64,000 nucleotides of DNA. Origin: Photobacterium lipolyticum (GTDB taxonomy: Bacteria; Pseudomonadota; Gammaproteobacteria; Enterobacterales; Vibrionaceae). The notes beneath the pieces are model-generated. The model was given only the letters and a program-made list of their open reading frames with translations, searched no databases and was not told the DNA's origin. Shown here piece by piece: positions 35,686 through 45,124 of this stretch. The translations under genes and the position numbers were made by a program. The stretch's first letter is position 1, and each line of letters begins with the position of its first letter. Location: assembly GCF_003026475.1 (NCBI RefSeq), contig NZ_PYMC01000001.1, positions 310,001-374,000 on the forward strand, in the 5' to 3' direction.

Positions 35686-35773
35686 TGGCGGTGAGGGAGG
35701 GATTCGAACCCTCGATACGTTGCCGTATACACACTTTCCAGGCGTGCTCCTTCAGCCACTCGGACACCTCACC
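35686..35773 (-). tRNA. tRNA-Ser (anticodon GGA), copy 2
   Basis: 88 nt including CCA, identical by eye to copy 1 at 29744-29831. The sequence just upstream of the 5' end (35774-35806) also matches copy 1 at about 30 of 33 positions, so the duplication included flanking DNA. Confidence 0.95.
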
Positions 35774-35812
35774 ACAAATTGTTGTTGAACGCTGTGCGTC
35801 TCAACGCAGCGT

Positions 35813-35841
35813 ACTATAGTGATCAGGAACTGTCAGGTCAA
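35813..35841 (-). promoter_or_regulatory. Promoter of tRNA-Ser(GGA) copy 2
   Basis: On the minus strand: TTGACC (-35, 35836-35841), 17-bp spacer, TATAGT (-10, 35813-35818). The -35 and spacing equal those of copy 1; the -10 is closer to consensus. Confidence 0.75.
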
Positions 35842-36051
35842 CTAAATTCATTCAAATCAACATTATTTGTTCTTTTATTCAGCAAATTACACCACGTTCA
35901 ACAAATAACGGCTGATGCCTACTGCTCAGGTTTAACCAGGCTGTTACAATATAAAAAATATTATTTATTCTGTAGCTATTCAAATCAGCGCGGACTCGTT
36001 TACGCGAAAAAAGATGAATAGTGACACGAACAAACGAATTGAGATTCTACT

Positions 36052-36639
36052 ATGTCCTCACAACCATCTTCACAACTGAGTGCGTTACTTCAAGACCCAG
36101 AGCTGGCAGATCAGCTGTTATCAGAAGCACAAACCCGAGGTTTTGTTACCGCGATGGCTGCGGCCCCTCATCTTCTTGATCCATCTGAGTGGCTTGCTTT
36201 TCTATGGGGCGGGGATGAAATATCACCGTTTGCCAGCCATGAAGATCTTGAAGCTTATGCTAACGCTATCATTAATATTTGGAATGAAAGCCGTGAAGCA
36301 CTACTTTCTGGTAGCTGGCAGTGGCCAGAAACGTGTTCACTCGATGACAAAGAGCTGGTGTCTGAAGATACCCGTGATTTTGCAGAAGGCATGTTACAAG
36401 GCTGGCAACTAACCCGTGATGACTGGGAAACCATCATGCCTGAAGACAGTGAAGATAATGCTCTGCTAGGCGGCGTACTGTTGTCTATCAGCTTACTGTA
36501 TGATCCGGAAAATGCCATGATGGTGCTGGCTGAAGAAGGTGCCGATGGTCTTGCGCAGTTTGAAGAGATCTTCAACTCAGTACCCACGATGTTATGTGGT
36601 CTTACTCTGCGTGCACAGGGTTTGGTAACGTTGCACTAA
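36052..36639 (+). CDS. YecA/UPF0149-family protein
   Basis: 195 residues, acidic, of the YgfB/YecA type, with LSEAQTRGFVTAMAAAPHLLDPSEWLAFLWG near the start, FAEGMLQGWQLTRDDW in the middle and the usual long all-alpha character. It lacks the C-terminal SEC-C-type Cys/His metal motif found in true YecA. The function of this family is poorly defined. It stands alone between tRNA-Ser copy 2 and nadA (convergent), with GAGA upstream of the ATG. Confidence 0.75.
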   Translation: MSSQPSSQLSALLQDPELADQLLSEAQTRGFVTAMAAAPHLLDPSEWLAFLWGGDEISPFASHEDLEAYANAIINIWNESREALLSGSWQWPETCSLDDKELVSEDTRDFAEGMLQGWQLTRDDWETIMPEDSEDNALLGGVLLSISLLYDPENAMMVLAEEGADGLAQFEEIFNSVPTMLCGLTLRAQGLVTLH

Positions 36640-36699
36640 TCAATCATACCGATGACTTAAGTGCAATATAAATTACTGCCCGTGTACTGCATATAAAAA

Positions 36700-36720
36700 T
36701 GGCGGCTCAATTGGCCGCCA
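36700..36720 (-). terminator. Terminator of nadA
   Basis: Stem TGGCGGC/GCCGCCA with a TCAATTG loop, 26 bp beyond the nadA stop codon; on the minus strand it is followed by a short T-run. Confidence 0.7.
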
Positions 36721-36746
36721 CTTCAGAAAAGATCCAAAGAGTACGC

Positions 36747-37808
36747 TTAAGCGTTACCTTTTACCTTAAGTTGTAATTCAGCCGCAAAATCGAGCATACG
36801 GTTCAACGGGATCAATGATTTCTCACGCAGAGACTCATCAACAAAGATCTCGTGTTTTTCACCGCCTTCTCTCAGTCCCAGCTCAATCGCTTTCAGGCCG
36901 TTCATTGCCATCCACGGGCAGTGGGCACAACTACGGCATGTTGCTCCGGCACCAGCCGTTGGCGCTTCCATTAACTCTTTTTCCGGTACCATTTGCTGCA
37001 TCTTAAAGAAGATACCTTTATCAGTCGCAACGATTAACTGCTGATTGGGTAACTCTTTAGCCGCTTTAATCAACTGGCTGGTAGAGCCAACAGCGTCAGC
37101 CAAAGCAACAACGCTTGCGGGTGATTCCGGGTGAACAAGAATAGCGGCATCAGGGTACAGGGCTTTCATGTCACGCAAGGCTTTTGCTGAAAACTCGTCG
37201 TGCACCACACACTCGCCCTGCCACAACAGCATCTCGGCACCGGTTTGCTTCTGAATGTAAGCCCCTAAATGGCGGTCTGGCCCCCAGATAATTTTCTTAC
37301 CTTCACTATCAAGGTGCTCGACGATTTCAAGTGCAATACTAGATGTTACCACCCAGTCAGCACGTGCTTTTACTGCGGCTGACGTATTGGCATACACCAC
37401 AACGGTATGATCAGGGTGGGCATCACAAAACTCGGAAAATTTATCTGCCGGGCAACCTAAATCAAGCGAGCATTCGGCTTCGAGGGTCGGCATCAGTACC
37501 TGTTTTTCAGGCGTCAGAATTTTTGCAGATTCCCCCATAAAGCGAACACCACATATAATCAACGTTTTTGCCGGATGTTGATTACCGAAACGGGCCATCT
37601 CCAGAGAATCACCGACAAAACCGCCGGTTTCTTCTGCCAGGGCCTGAATTTCGGGATCGGTATAGTAGTGGGCAACCAAAACTGCATCTTTTTCCTTCAG
37701 CAGGCTTTTGATTTTCGCTCTATATGTCAGTTTCTCATCATCTGACAGTGGTACTGGCTTAGGTGGAAACGGATAAATCATTTCAGAGGGATCGAATGTT
37801 AAGCTCAT
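36747..37808 (-). CDS. nadA: Quinolinate synthase
   Basis: 353 residues, matching E. coli NadA length. It condenses iminoaspartate with dihydroxyacetone phosphate to quinolinate in de novo NAD synthesis and carries a 4Fe-4S cluster. Conserved Cys regions are [14 protein letters not shown] (~residue 105), [10 protein letters not shown] and [14 protein letters not shown] (~290), and the substrate site has [11 protein letters not shown]. In many gammaproteobacteria nadA sits next to the tol-pal-ybgF cluster, as here, though a terminator separates it from cpoB. A degenerate dispersed repeat lies upstream. Confidence 0.95.
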   Translation of the reverse strand: MSLTFDPSEMIYPFPPKPVPLSDDEKLTYRAKIKSLLKEKDAVLVAHYYTDPEIQALAEETGGFVGDSLEMARFGNQHPAKTLIICGVRFMGESAKILTPEKQVLMPTLEAECSLDLGCPADKFSEFCDAHPDHTVVVYANTSAAVKARADWVVTSSIALEIVEHLDSEGKKIIWGPDRHLGAYIQKQTGAEMLLWQGECVVHDEFSAKALRDMKALYPDAAILVHPESPASVVALADAVGSTSQLIKAAKELPNQQLIVATDKGIFFKMQQMVPEKELMEAPTAGAGATCRSCAHCPWMAMNGLKAIELGLREGGEKHEIFVDESLREKSLIPLNRMLDFAAELQLKVKGNA

Positions 37809-37849
37809 GACTTCTTGCTCTATCAGCTGGTCCTTACTAATCCGGGTAT

Positions 37850-37922
37850 TATACCCAAATCATCTTAAGATGCGAAATTCAGCGTATTCTCTGGGTGCTC
37901 AATTCGAACGAAATGCTATATA
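37850..37922. repeat. Dispersed intergenic repeat, partial copy B
   Basis: About 72 bp matching the left half of the element at 2331-2467. It starts TATACCCA, keeps the blocks AAGATGCGAAATTCAGC and CTCAATTCGAACGAAATG, and lacks the right end. It sits between cpoB and nadA. Confidence 0.6.
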
Positions 37923-37925
37923 CAA

Positions 37926-37951
37926 AAAGACCAGCGTAAAAGCTGGTCTTT
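37926..37951 (-). terminator. Terminator after cpoB
   Basis: Stem AAAGACCAGC/GCTGGTCTTT with loop GTAAAA, 27 bp past the cpoB stop codon; on the minus strand TTTTT follows. It ends the Tol-Pal unit. Confidence 0.85.
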
Positions 37952-37977
37952 ATCAATTAATAAATGAATTCCGGTGA

Positions 37978-38730
37978 TCACTTACCAAGCTTCTTCAGGT
38001 GACTTTCAGCCTGACGAGAACTGGTTGAATCCGGATACGCAGAGATAACTTCTTGATAGTATTTCTTCGCCTGCTCGGGCTGTTTGCTACGTTCGGCAAT
38101 CACACCCAATTTCAGCATCGCATCCGCGCGTTTATTAGAATCTTTAACACTGGCAACCGCGGTAAAGTTTTCACTCGCTTCCTGCAACTGATTCTGGGTA
38201 AAGTACAATTGACCCAGCCAGTATTGTGCATTCGGCTTATAAGCAGACTCAGGATAAGCGGTTAAAAATTCATTGAAAGCTGTCACAGCACCGACATAAT
38301 CCTTTTCTTTCAGAATAAGATTTACGGCCTTTTCATACGCTTCGTTTTCACTCACGTTGCTGGTATAAGTTTCTGAAGATGCTGATTTAGCCCCTACATC
38401 TTCAGCCTCTTTTTTCTGAGGCTGTCGACTTAATGAATCAACTTCGCGATATAGTTCGCGCTGACGCTCGAGCATCTGACTTAAATCATAGCTATTGCGT
38501 TCAACCAAACCCCGGAGTTCATCCATTTCAGATGCAAGCTGATCCAGCTGGCGCTGCATATCAAGCTGTACCTGATTACGAGATTCAAGCATCCGCTCCA
38601 ATCGCTCAAGGCTGCTGCCTTGAGCATTATTACTGTTAAGTTCAGTAACCGGAGCAGGTGCGGCGACCACCTGGGTCGCCGCACCAACCAGCAACGCTAA
38701 TGCAATATTTCGCATAATGTTACTGTTCAT
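37978..38730 (-). CDS. cpoB: Cell division coordinator CpoB (YbgF)
   Basis: 250 residues. A signal peptide (about 1-23, VVA-A) precedes an N-terminal trimerising coiled coil (about 40-105) and C-terminal TPRs (about 125-248, e.g. AYEKAVNLILKEKDYVGAV and LGQLYFTQNQLQEASENF). CpoB is periplasmic, binds TolA and links outer-membrane constriction to PBP1B during division. It is the last gene of the tol-pal operon, 15 bp after pal. Length fits the family. Confidence 0.93.
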   Translation of the reverse strand: MNSNIMRNIALALLVGAATQVVAAPAPVTELNSNNAQGSSLERLERMLESRNQVQLDMQRQLDQLASEMDELRGLVERNSYDLSQMLERQRELYREVDSLSRQPQKKEAEDVGAKSASSETYTSNVSENEAYEKAVNLILKEKDYVGAVTAFNEFLTAYPESAYKPNAQYWLGQLYFTQNQLQEASENFTAVASVKDSNKRADAMLKLGVIAERSKQPEQAKKYYQEVISAYPDSTSSRQAESHLKKLGK

Positions 38731-38745
38731 AATGTTTACCTGTTA

Positions 38746-39279
38746 TTAGTAAACAAGAACCGCACGACGGTTCTTCGCATAGTCAGTATCAGTGTGGCCC
38801 AGAACTAGAGGCTTTTCTTCACCGTAGCTAACGATTGAGATTTGGCTAGCAGATACACCTAACGCTTGCAGGTATTTTGCGACAGCGCTTGCACGGCGTT
38901 CACCCAGTGCAATGTTGTACTCTGGAGTACCACGCTCATCAGCATGACCTTCAACGATAACTTTCATCTCAGTATTGCTGCTCAGGTATTCAGCGTGAGC
39001 TTCTAGCATTGCCTGAAAATCAGCCTGAATTTCTGCATTATCAAACTTAAAGTAAACAGTTTGATCTTGACGAAGCTCTTGGCTACGTAGCTCTTGCTCA
39101 GACAGTGAAGCTGAACCACCATCTACCGGTGTTGCCACTACAGTTTGCTCTGTACTAGAGCCCGTTGTAGATGTTTCGGAAGCAGCTGAACTATCAGTGC
39201 TTTCAGTTGAGCTACATGCTGCAAGCGTCATCATTGGCAGCGCAATTGCCAGACCCTTTAAAATTTTATTCAGTTGCAT
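38746..39279 (-). CDS. pal: Peptidoglycan-associated lipoprotein Pal
   Basis: 177 residues. A lipoprotein signal peptide ends LAACSS (Cys at residue 22); a Ser/Thr-rich linker (about 23-60) precedes the OmpA-like peptidoglycan-binding domain, with [34 protein letters not shown] and NRRAVLVY. Pal anchors the outer membrane to the wall and interacts with TolB. It lies 37 bp after tolB. The linker is longer and more Ser/Thr-rich than in E. coli. Confidence 0.95.
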   Translation of the reverse strand: MQLNKILKGLAIALPMMTLAACSSTESTDSSAASETSTTGSSTEQTVVATPVDGGSASLSEQELRSQELRQDQTVYFKFDNAEIQADFQAMLEAHAEYLSSNTEMKVIVEGHADERGTPEYNIALGERRASAVAKYLQALGVSASQISIVSYGEEKPLVLGHTDTDYAKNRRAVLVY

Positions 39280-39316
39280 TTTATTTTTCCTTTCTTATCA
39301 CTATTTACGGTGAACG

Positions 39317-40663
39317 TTATTGAAACGGCCCCCAGGATGGAGCACGCACACGCCCGTTCGTCGCAGGTAATCGTGCTTTAAAACGTCCGTCAATCGACAC
39401 TAACGACAACTCATTAGATTTATTATTTACTGAGCTGTAGATAACCATGCCGCCATTAGGAGCAATACTTGGCGACTCATCCAAAAATGTTTTTGTTAAA
39501 ATTTGAAGAGCACCGGTTTTCAAGTCTTGTTTGGCGATGTTGTACCCAGAATCTGACCTGTGCACCATCACCAGGTATCGACCATCGGGCGTCAATTGAC
39601 CCCCAAGGTTTTGACTTCCCTGCCAAGTCAGGCGCTTAGTAAGACCGTCAGCTAAATTTACTCGATATATCTGAGGTTTACCACCTCTGTCTGACGTAAA
39701 GATCAAAGACTGACTATCTGGGTCCCAAAATGCTTCGGTATTATTGGCCCGGCCACGGGTAACCTGAGTCAGTTTTTTTGTTGCCAGATCTTTTACGTAA
39801 ATCTGCAAACTGCCGCTTTTCGATAAGACCATTGCCAGTTTCTTTCCATCAGGAGAGAAACGCGGCGCACCATTATGACGCGGGAAAGAAGTGATCATTT
39901 CACGGGTACCTTTATAGATATCCATGATAAAGATCTGCGCTTGTTTGTTCTCGAAACTTACATAAGCTAATTTGCTGCCATCGGGTGACCAGGCCGGTGA
40001 CATCAATGGCTGTTGCGATTTGAGTACCAGGCGCTCGTTAAAACCATCATAGTCAGCAACGCGCAGCTGATACGGGTACTTCGCCTTATCATCAATAACC
40101 ACATAAGCAATGCGGGTTAAAAAGGCCCCGCGTTCGCCGGTTAATTTTTCGTATACCACATCAGATATACGGTGGGCGTATTGACGCAGGCGACTTTCCT
40201 TCACGGTGGCACGGTTATTCACTAACAGGTGATCTTTGGTCAGCACCAATTCGCCATTGCTTAACCCACGGCTGTCACCACTGGTTAGCTGACCGCGAAC
40301 CAGATCAACTAATTGATAATTGATTACATAGTTACCATCCGCATTCAGGCTGATCTTGCCCGTGACTAAGGCATCGACACCCAGCGATGTCCAGGCCGTG
40401 TAATCAACCTGCTCTTCACTGTATGGCGTTTGCGGCATTTTACTGGTCGCAATCGGACTGAATTTACCGCTTCGACGTAAATCTGAAGCAATGACCGATG
40501 AGATATCGGTGGGCAGTTTGCCTTCCCCTTCCCATTGAAACGGCACCACGCCTATCGGGCGGGCTGAGTCAATGCCTTCGGTAATGACCAGTTCAAGTTC
40601 AGCTTGTGCGATTTGGCTAAAACTCAAAAGAGCAATACACAAGCCCATAATCCAACGTTTCAT
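39317..40663 (-). CDS. tolB: Tol-Pal translocation protein TolB
   Basis: 448 residues. A signal peptide (about 1-21, AQA-E) precedes the N-terminal alpha/beta domain and a six-bladed WD40-like propeller from about residue 200, with repeats such as [32 protein letters not shown] and [16 protein letters not shown]. TolB is periplasmic and binds Pal and the TolA machine. I choose the ATG at 40663, which has AAGGAG six bases upstream; an ATG overlapping the tolA stop is 15 bases further up. Confidence 0.95.
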   Translation of the reverse strand: MKRWIMGLCIALLSFSQIAQAELELVITEGIDSARPIGVVPFQWEGEGKLPTDISSVIASDLRRSGKFSPIATSKMPQTPYSEEQVDYTAWTSLGVDALVTGKISLNADGNYVINYQLVDLVRGQLTSGDSRGLSNGELVLTKDHLLVNNRATVKESRLRQYAHRISDVVYEKLTGERGAFLTRIAYVVIDDKAKYPYQLRVADYDGFNERLVLKSQQPLMSPAWSPDGSKLAYVSFENKQAQIFIMDIYKGTREMITSFPRHNGAPRFSPDGKKLAMVLSKSGSLQIYVKDLATKKLTQVTRGRANNTEAFWDPDSQSLIFTSDRGGKPQIYRVNLADGLTKRLTWQGSQNLGGQLTPDGRYLVMVHRSDSGYNIAKQDLKTGALQILTKTFLDESPSIAPNGGMVIYSSVNNKSNELSLVSIDGRFKARLPATNGRVRAPSWGPFQ

Positions 40664-40677
40664 CAACAGCTCCTTCA

Positions 40678-41712
40678 TCATTGTGGGCTTACAGTCAGTC
40701 TGATATTGCGAAGTTTCTCGATGACCAGGGGATCCTCCGGCATATTGAACTGGCTCACTTTCACCACCGCCGCTTTCGCCGCTCGGCAAACATTTGGATC
40801 CCCACCTTCATCTGATATATCTAATACCAACCCATTAACCGATAAGCGCATTTTCACAACGCACTCTCTTCCCAAAAAACTCTCGTCGATTAACAAATTT
40901 TGTTGTATCTGCTGCTTAAATATAGCCCCATAACGGTCAGCTTCATCACTTGCAAACTGACCGCGCGCCCCGCCTCGTTGCTCGTTTTCCGCTTCTAAGC
41001 CGGAAAACATGTCGTTAAGCGCAGCTTCTTGCTGACGCTGTAACTCTTTCGCTTCGGCAGCCTTTCGCTGAGCTTCCTTCGCTGCAGCTTCGGCTTTACG
41101 GGCTTCTTCGTCCGCTTTTTTCTTAGCTGCAACTTTCGCCTTGCGATCTTCTTCCGCTTTACGCGCCGCTTCCTCTGCCTTGCGTTGCTCTTCTACTTTT
41201 TTCTGACGTGCTAATTCAGCTTTACGTGTCGCTTCTTGTTTTGCTTTCCGGTCAGCTTCGGCCTTTGCGGCCTGCTGCTTGGCAACGCGTGTCGCTTCAT
41301 CCGCCTTGCGTTTTTCTTCCGCCGCTTGCTTTTCCTCTTTTTCTTTTGCAGCAGCAACACGCTTACGATCGGCTTCGGCTTTACGGGTTTCTTTTTCCGC
41401 TTGTAGCTTATCGGCTTTCAGCTCCCGCAGACGTTGCTCTTCCGCTTTACGCTGCTTCTCGAGTGAGTCCGCTTGCTGCTCAAGCCGTTTTAGTCGATCT
41501 TGTTCTGCTTGTTTTGCGGCATTACGTTGCTGGCGGATCTTCTGAGCCTGCTGGTTAACCAGCGCAGGATCAACAACCACTGCTTTAATCGTATTGCCGT
41601 GTATTTTCGGTTTGTTCATGGAGAAGTCCGTTCCCCATAACAGCGCAGCTAAGAGTAACGCATGTAGACATAACGAAATGATGACGGCCATACTGTAATT
41701 ATTCTTTTTCAT
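40678..41712 (-). CDS. tolA: Tol-Pal system protein TolA
   Basis: 344 residues in three parts: an N-terminal membrane helix (about 8-28), a long Ala/Lys/Glu-rich helical spacer (about 50-240, repeats such as [17 protein letters not shown]), and a C-terminal domain with two Cys (GRECVV and NVCRAA). TolA links the TolQR motor to Pal/TolB and is the receptor path for some colicins and phages. The many overlapping antisense ORFs come from the repetitive spacer. Confidence 0.95.
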   Translation of the reverse strand: MKKNNYSMAVIISLCLHALLLAALLWGTDFSMNKPKIHGNTIKAVVVDPALVNQQAQKIRQQRNAAKQAEQDRLKRLEQQADSLEKQRKAEEQRLRELKADKLQAEKETRKAEADRKRVAAAKEKEEKQAAEEKRKADEATRVAKQQAAKAEADRKAKQEATRKAELARQKKVEEQRKAEEAARKAEEDRKAKVAAKKKADEEARKAEAAAKEAQRKAAEAKELQRQQEAALNDMFSGLEAENEQRGGARGQFASDEADRYGAIFKQQIQQNLLIDESFLGRECVVKMRLSVNGLVLDISDEGGDPNVCRAAKAAVVKVSQFNMPEDPLVIEKLRNIRLTVSPQ

Positions 41713-41724
41713 CCAGCCGCCTGC

Positions 41725-42168
41725 CTATTGCTCTAATGGTTCGGTCATTAAGCCAACAGAACCAACCCCGGCCTGATTTAGGGCATCAAGTGTTTCAATG
41801 ATAAATGAATACGGCACCCGGCCATCCCCCCCCACCATCACTGACGACTTAGGGTTAATTTGCAACTCGGCCTTAACCCGGGTTAATAGCTCTCTTTGTA
41901 CTAAACCGCGGATCATGTCGCCATTATCGACGCTCAACCCCAAATTTCCGTCTTGATCAACTTCAACAATAATGGGGGCACCATCACTGTTCTCAGCCAG
42001 TTCAGCAGCTGTTTTAGCTGTTTGCGTCGACGGTAGTTCCACATCTACACCCTGAGTGACAAAAGGAGCGGTTACCATAAAGATGATCAACAGTACCAGC
42101 ATTACATCAATGTAAGGGACGACATTGATTTCAGCCGTCATTTTTCGCTTCTTAGGCTGATAATTCAT
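41725..42168 (-). CDS. tolR: Tol-Pal motor protein TolR
   Basis: 147 residues of the ExbD/TolR family. One transmembrane helix (about 18-38) contains the proton-channel Asp in VVPYIDVMLVLLIIFMV. The periplasmic domain ends with NQAGVGSVGLMTEP. It forms the proton-driven motor with TolQ. It follows tolQ by six bases. Confidence 0.95.
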   Translation of the reverse strand: MNYQPKKRKMTAEINVVPYIDVMLVLLIIFMVTAPFVTQGVDVELPSTQTAKTAAELAENSDGAPIIVEVDQDGNLGLSVDNGDMIRGLVQRELLTRVKAELQINPKSSVMVGGDGRVPYSFIIETLDALNQAGVGSVGLMTEPLEQ

Positions 42169-42174
42169 GGCTTA

Positions 42175-42861
42175 TTACTCCTGACCGGCGGCAAATGCCT
42201 GACGGTGAAGAATACTTGAAAATTCTTCCATAAAGGTTGCGTAGGTATGTTCCAGTTTCGAGACCTGATTGGTGAGCTTGTTATAAAACATAACAGCCGG
42301 GATCGCGGCAAACAGACCCATCGCAGTCGCAACAAGCGCTTCGGCAATACCCGGTGCGACCATAGCCAATGTGGCTTGCTTCACCGCACCTAAGGCGATA
42401 AAGGCATGCATGATCCCCCAAACAGTACCAAACAGGCCTATATAGGGGCTGATTGAACCAACGGTTGCAAGGAAAGGCAGGCTGGTTTCCAGCTCATCGA
42501 CTTCACGAGACAATGAAACGCGCATTGCCCGGCCCGTACCTTCCATCACGGCTTCCGGCACCTTGCCATTGCTGCGGTGCAGACGGGCAAACTCTTTGAA
42601 ACCCGAATAAAAAATCTGTTCAGTTCCCATCAGGTTGTCTTTGCGCGCCTGAACTTCCTGATAGAGCTGTGAGAGATCAATGCCCGACCAGAAACGATCC
42701 TCAAAACGCTCAGCCTTGTTGGCGGCATTTGACAGTATCTGGGACCGTTTGATAATCATCGCCCAGGAAGCCACTGACATACCAAGTAGTATCAGCATAA
42801 CGATCTTTACTAACAGGCTGGCCTGCAAGAAAAGATCTAGGATCGAAAGTTCAGCACTCAC
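42175..42861 (-). CDS. tolQ: Tol-Pal motor protein TolQ
   Basis: 228 residues, the same size as E. coli TolQ. Three membrane helices are visible near residues 15-37, 135-158 and 168-195, including [16 protein letters not shown] and [22 protein letters not shown]. It forms the proton channel with TolR. It starts with GTG, overlapping the ybgC stop (GTGA), which indicates translational coupling. Confidence 0.95.
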   Translation of the reverse strand: MSAELSILDLFLQASLLVKIVMLILLGMSVASWAMIIKRSQILSNAANKAERFEDRFWSGIDLSQLYQEVQARKDNLMGTEQIFYSGFKEFARLHRSNGKVPEAVMEGTGRAMRVSLSREVDELETSLPFLATVGSISPYIGLFGTVWGIMHAFIALGAVKQATLAMVAPGIAEALVATAMGLFAAIPAVMFYNKLTNQVSKLEHTYATFMEEFSSILHRQAFAAGQE

Positions 42862-43271
42862 TTAGATATCTCCGACTTTATATTTTCTGGAATAGCGATG
42901 GGTTTCATTGTCACAGGATTGATACAGGCTACCCTAACCGTAGCTTTACACAAGATTTGACCGTCATTGTTTACTAAATCCTGACAAAATTCGATGGAAG
43001 CTTTACGTACGGCGTCAGCTTTAGTTCGTATGACAAGTTTTTCGTCTAATCGTGCGCCTTTGAGAAAATCAATATTCATATGGCGTACAACGAAGCTGGC
43101 ATTGTCATCAAACATGCTTTGTTGGCTAACCCCTATGCTTCGTAATAATTCAGTTCGGGCACGTTCAAAAAATTTGAGGTAATTGGAGTGATATACCAAG
43201 CCTCCCACATCTGTATCTTCGTAGTAAATGGTAATGGGCCATTTAAATACGTTTTCTTCTGTCATTTGCAT
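42858..43271 (-). CDS. ybgC: Acyl-CoA thioesterase YbgC
   Basis: 137 residues of the hot-dog fold (4-hydroxybenzoyl-CoA thioesterase group). The active-site segment is [24 protein letters not shown]. YbgC hydrolyses short-chain acyl-CoA and is linked to phospholipid metabolism. It is the first gene of the tol-pal operon and overlaps tolQ by four bases. The ATG at 43265 is an alternative start. Confidence 0.93.
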   Translation of the reverse strand: MQMTEENVFKWPITIYYEDTDVGGLVYHSNYLKFFERARTELLRSIGVSQQSMFDDNASFVVRHMNIDFLKGARLDEKLVIRTKADAVRKASIEFCQDLVNNDGQILCKATVRVACINPVTMKPIAIPENIKSEISK

Positions 43272-43557
43272 TCCACAATCATGGCATTAAGTTAATAGCA
43301 GGATTCACGGACTAAGCATTACTTACAAGCTATATTTACAAACTACGCTTTAAGCAACTTACTATACCTAACTTAATGAGGTTTATGAACTTTATCGGAA
43401 GTAACTTGACCTCTATCAGATAAAAAATACCCTACCCCGAATTCAAATCCTCATCATCTTTCATCCATCCTTCATTTCAATGAGCAATTATGTATAAAAA
43501 AACAGCCTACTGCAAAACGCAATAGGCTGTTTAATCTGTTACTAGTTGTGACAATGT

Positions 43558-43860
43558 TTAAAACACGCGCAACTGTAAGATGTAAATGAGGATCGGCATA
43601 GCGATATATGGCGTGAAAATGAGCTGCCAGTACCAGCGGCGAGGAATAAAACCCACACCGAAAATCATTGCTGCACAGGTCGACCAGATCAATGCCGTCG
43701 ATATGATCGGGCCAAAACCGCCTATCGCCTGAGCAAAATGCGAAGGATCCCACATCACCAGACCTGCCGACAATAATGCCAGCAGCAAAGACAATGCGCG
43801 TAGCAGCGCATTATCCAGTGGTTGATGCAGTCTCTTTACCCAGAAGCTCAGGTTACTCAC
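43558..43860 (-). CDS. ybgE: Cyd operon membrane protein YbgE
   Basis: 100 residues with three hydrophobic segments and the family pattern LRALSLLLALLSAGLVMWDP, then FGVGFIPRRWYWQLIF. It is a small inner-membrane protein encoded with cytochrome bd; its role is not established. I place the start at GTG 43860, overlapping the cydX stop by eight bases; the ATG at 43902 lies inside cydX and would add an unlikely N-terminus. Confidence 0.85.
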   Translation of the reverse strand: MSNLSFWVKRLHQPLDNALLRALSLLLALLSAGLVMWDPSHFAQAIGGFGPIISTALIWSTCAAMIFGVGFIPRRWYWQLIFTPYIAMPILIYILQLRVF

Positions 43861-43960
43861 CTTTGTTATCCATATCTTCGGTTGTTTCAAGCCATAGGGC
43901 ATTGATGATACCGAACGAACAGGCTAGCAGAACACCTAAAATCCAAGCGAAATACCACAT
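43853..43960 (-). CDS. cydX: Cytochrome bd-I accessory subunit CydX
   Basis: A 35-residue protein too short for ordinary ORF calling. It starts MWYFAWILGVLLACSF, a single transmembrane helix typical of CydX, and continues GIINALWLE with an acidic tail. CydX stabilises the haem site of the CydAB quinol oxidase. The ATG at 43960 has AAGGAGACAG upstream, 11 bp after cydB. The stop overlaps the GTG start of ybgE. Confidence 0.93.
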   Translation of the reverse strand: MWYFAWILGVLLACSFGIINALWLETTEDMDNKGE

Positions 43961-43971
43961 AGTCTGTCTCC

Positions 43972-45108
43972 TTAGTACAGTGAAGTCTTGTTTTCTTCGA
44001 TAAACTTGTTATCAAGACGGCCAAACATTTTGTAGTAACACCATATGGTGTAACTAAGGATGATAGGTACCATTACAAAGGCTACGCCTGTCATTATGTT
44101 CAGAGTGAGTTCGCTTGACGTTGCATCCCACATAGTCAGGCTATGACTTGGAACTAAGCTTGAAGGCATGATGAATGGGAACAGAGCAAAACCAAACGTC
44201 AGGATAATCCCCGCCATGGTCAGGCTTGAGGTTAGGAACGCAAAGCCAGCACGATTAGCGCGAGAAGCGATAACCGTTAGTAACGGCATGACTACGGCGA
44301 CCAATGGTGCAGCCCACAACAGCGGATACGCATCAAAGTTAGCAAACAATGCACCAGACTCTCGCATAACTTCTTTTGCTAATGGGTTTGACGGACCATT
44401 CGTGATGATCTCAGACGTAATAACGAAACCTTCAATGCTCTGTGCCCAAAAACCTGCAATCGCAAAACAGACAGCCGTCACCAGCGCGGTGATTGGCGCA
44501 ACATTACGCGATCTAACATGTAGCTCGTCAGTCGTTTTCATCTGTAGGTATGTTGCCCCCTGAGTGACAATCATCATCAGGCTAACAATACCGCAAAGCA
44601 GTGCAAACGGATTCAACAGACCAAAGAAAGAACCTTTGTAAGTCGGGATCAACAGATCACTTAGCTCAAAAGGAACACCTTGGAGCAAGTTACCGAAAGC
44701 AACACCAAAGATCACCGGCGGTACAAAGCTACCCACAAAGATCGCTTTATCCCATGCATCGCGCCATTTTGGTGATTCAATCTTCGAACGGTAATCAAAG
44801 CCTAGCGGGCGTAACCAAAGTGCTGCCAGCGTCAGTACCATTGCAAAATAGAAACCAGAGAATGCCGTCGCATAAACCAAAGGCCATGCGGCAAACAATG
44901 CCCCACCGGCGGTGATTAACCAGACCTGGTTACCATCCCAATGCGGTGCAATAGAGTTAATCATAACTCGACGTTCTGTATCTGTTTTACCAATCACGTT
45001 AGTTAAAATACCAACGCCCATATCAAAACCATCTGTCACAGCAAAACCGATGCAAAGCACACCAATTAGTACCCACCAGATGAATCGCAATACTTCATAT
45101 TCAAACAT
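43972..45108 (-). CDS. cydB: Cytochrome bd-I ubiquinol oxidase subunit II
   Basis: 378 residues with about nine membrane helices, E. coli CydB length. Recognisable regions are RFIWWVLIGVLCIGFAVTDG and FDMGVGILTNVIGKTDTERR near the N-terminus and WDGNQVWLITAGGALFAAWP. It forms the bd oxidase with CydA, reducing O2 to water at low oxygen. It lies 17 bp after cydA, with cydX directly downstream. Confidence 0.97.
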   Translation of the reverse strand: MFEYEVLRFIWWVLIGVLCIGFAVTDGFDMGVGILTNVIGKTDTERRVMINSIAPHWDGNQVWLITAGGALFAAWPLVYATAFSGFYFAMVLTLAALWLRPLGFDYRSKIESPKWRDAWDKAIFVGSFVPPVIFGVAFGNLLQGVPFELSDLLIPTYKGSFFGLLNPFALLCGIVSLMMIVTQGATYLQMKTTDELHVRSRNVAPITALVTAVCFAIAGFWAQSIEGFVITSEIITNGPSNPLAKEVMRESGALFANFDAYPLLWAAPLVAVVMPLLTVIASRANRAGFAFLTSSLTMAGIILTFGFALFPFIMPSSLVPSHSLTMWDATSSELTLNIMTGVAFVMVPIILSYTIWCYYKMFGRLDNKFIEENKTSLY

Positions 45109-45124
45109 TGCTTACTCTCCCTGA

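Noticed and set aside
35779..36021. 80-codon ORF after tRNA-Ser copy 2
   Set aside because: Overlaps the tRNA promoter and has no RBS; composition does not look coding.
41208..41558. Plus-strand ORFs within tolA
   Set aside because: Arise from the repetitive Ala/Lys/Glu spacer of TolA; no RBS or domain.
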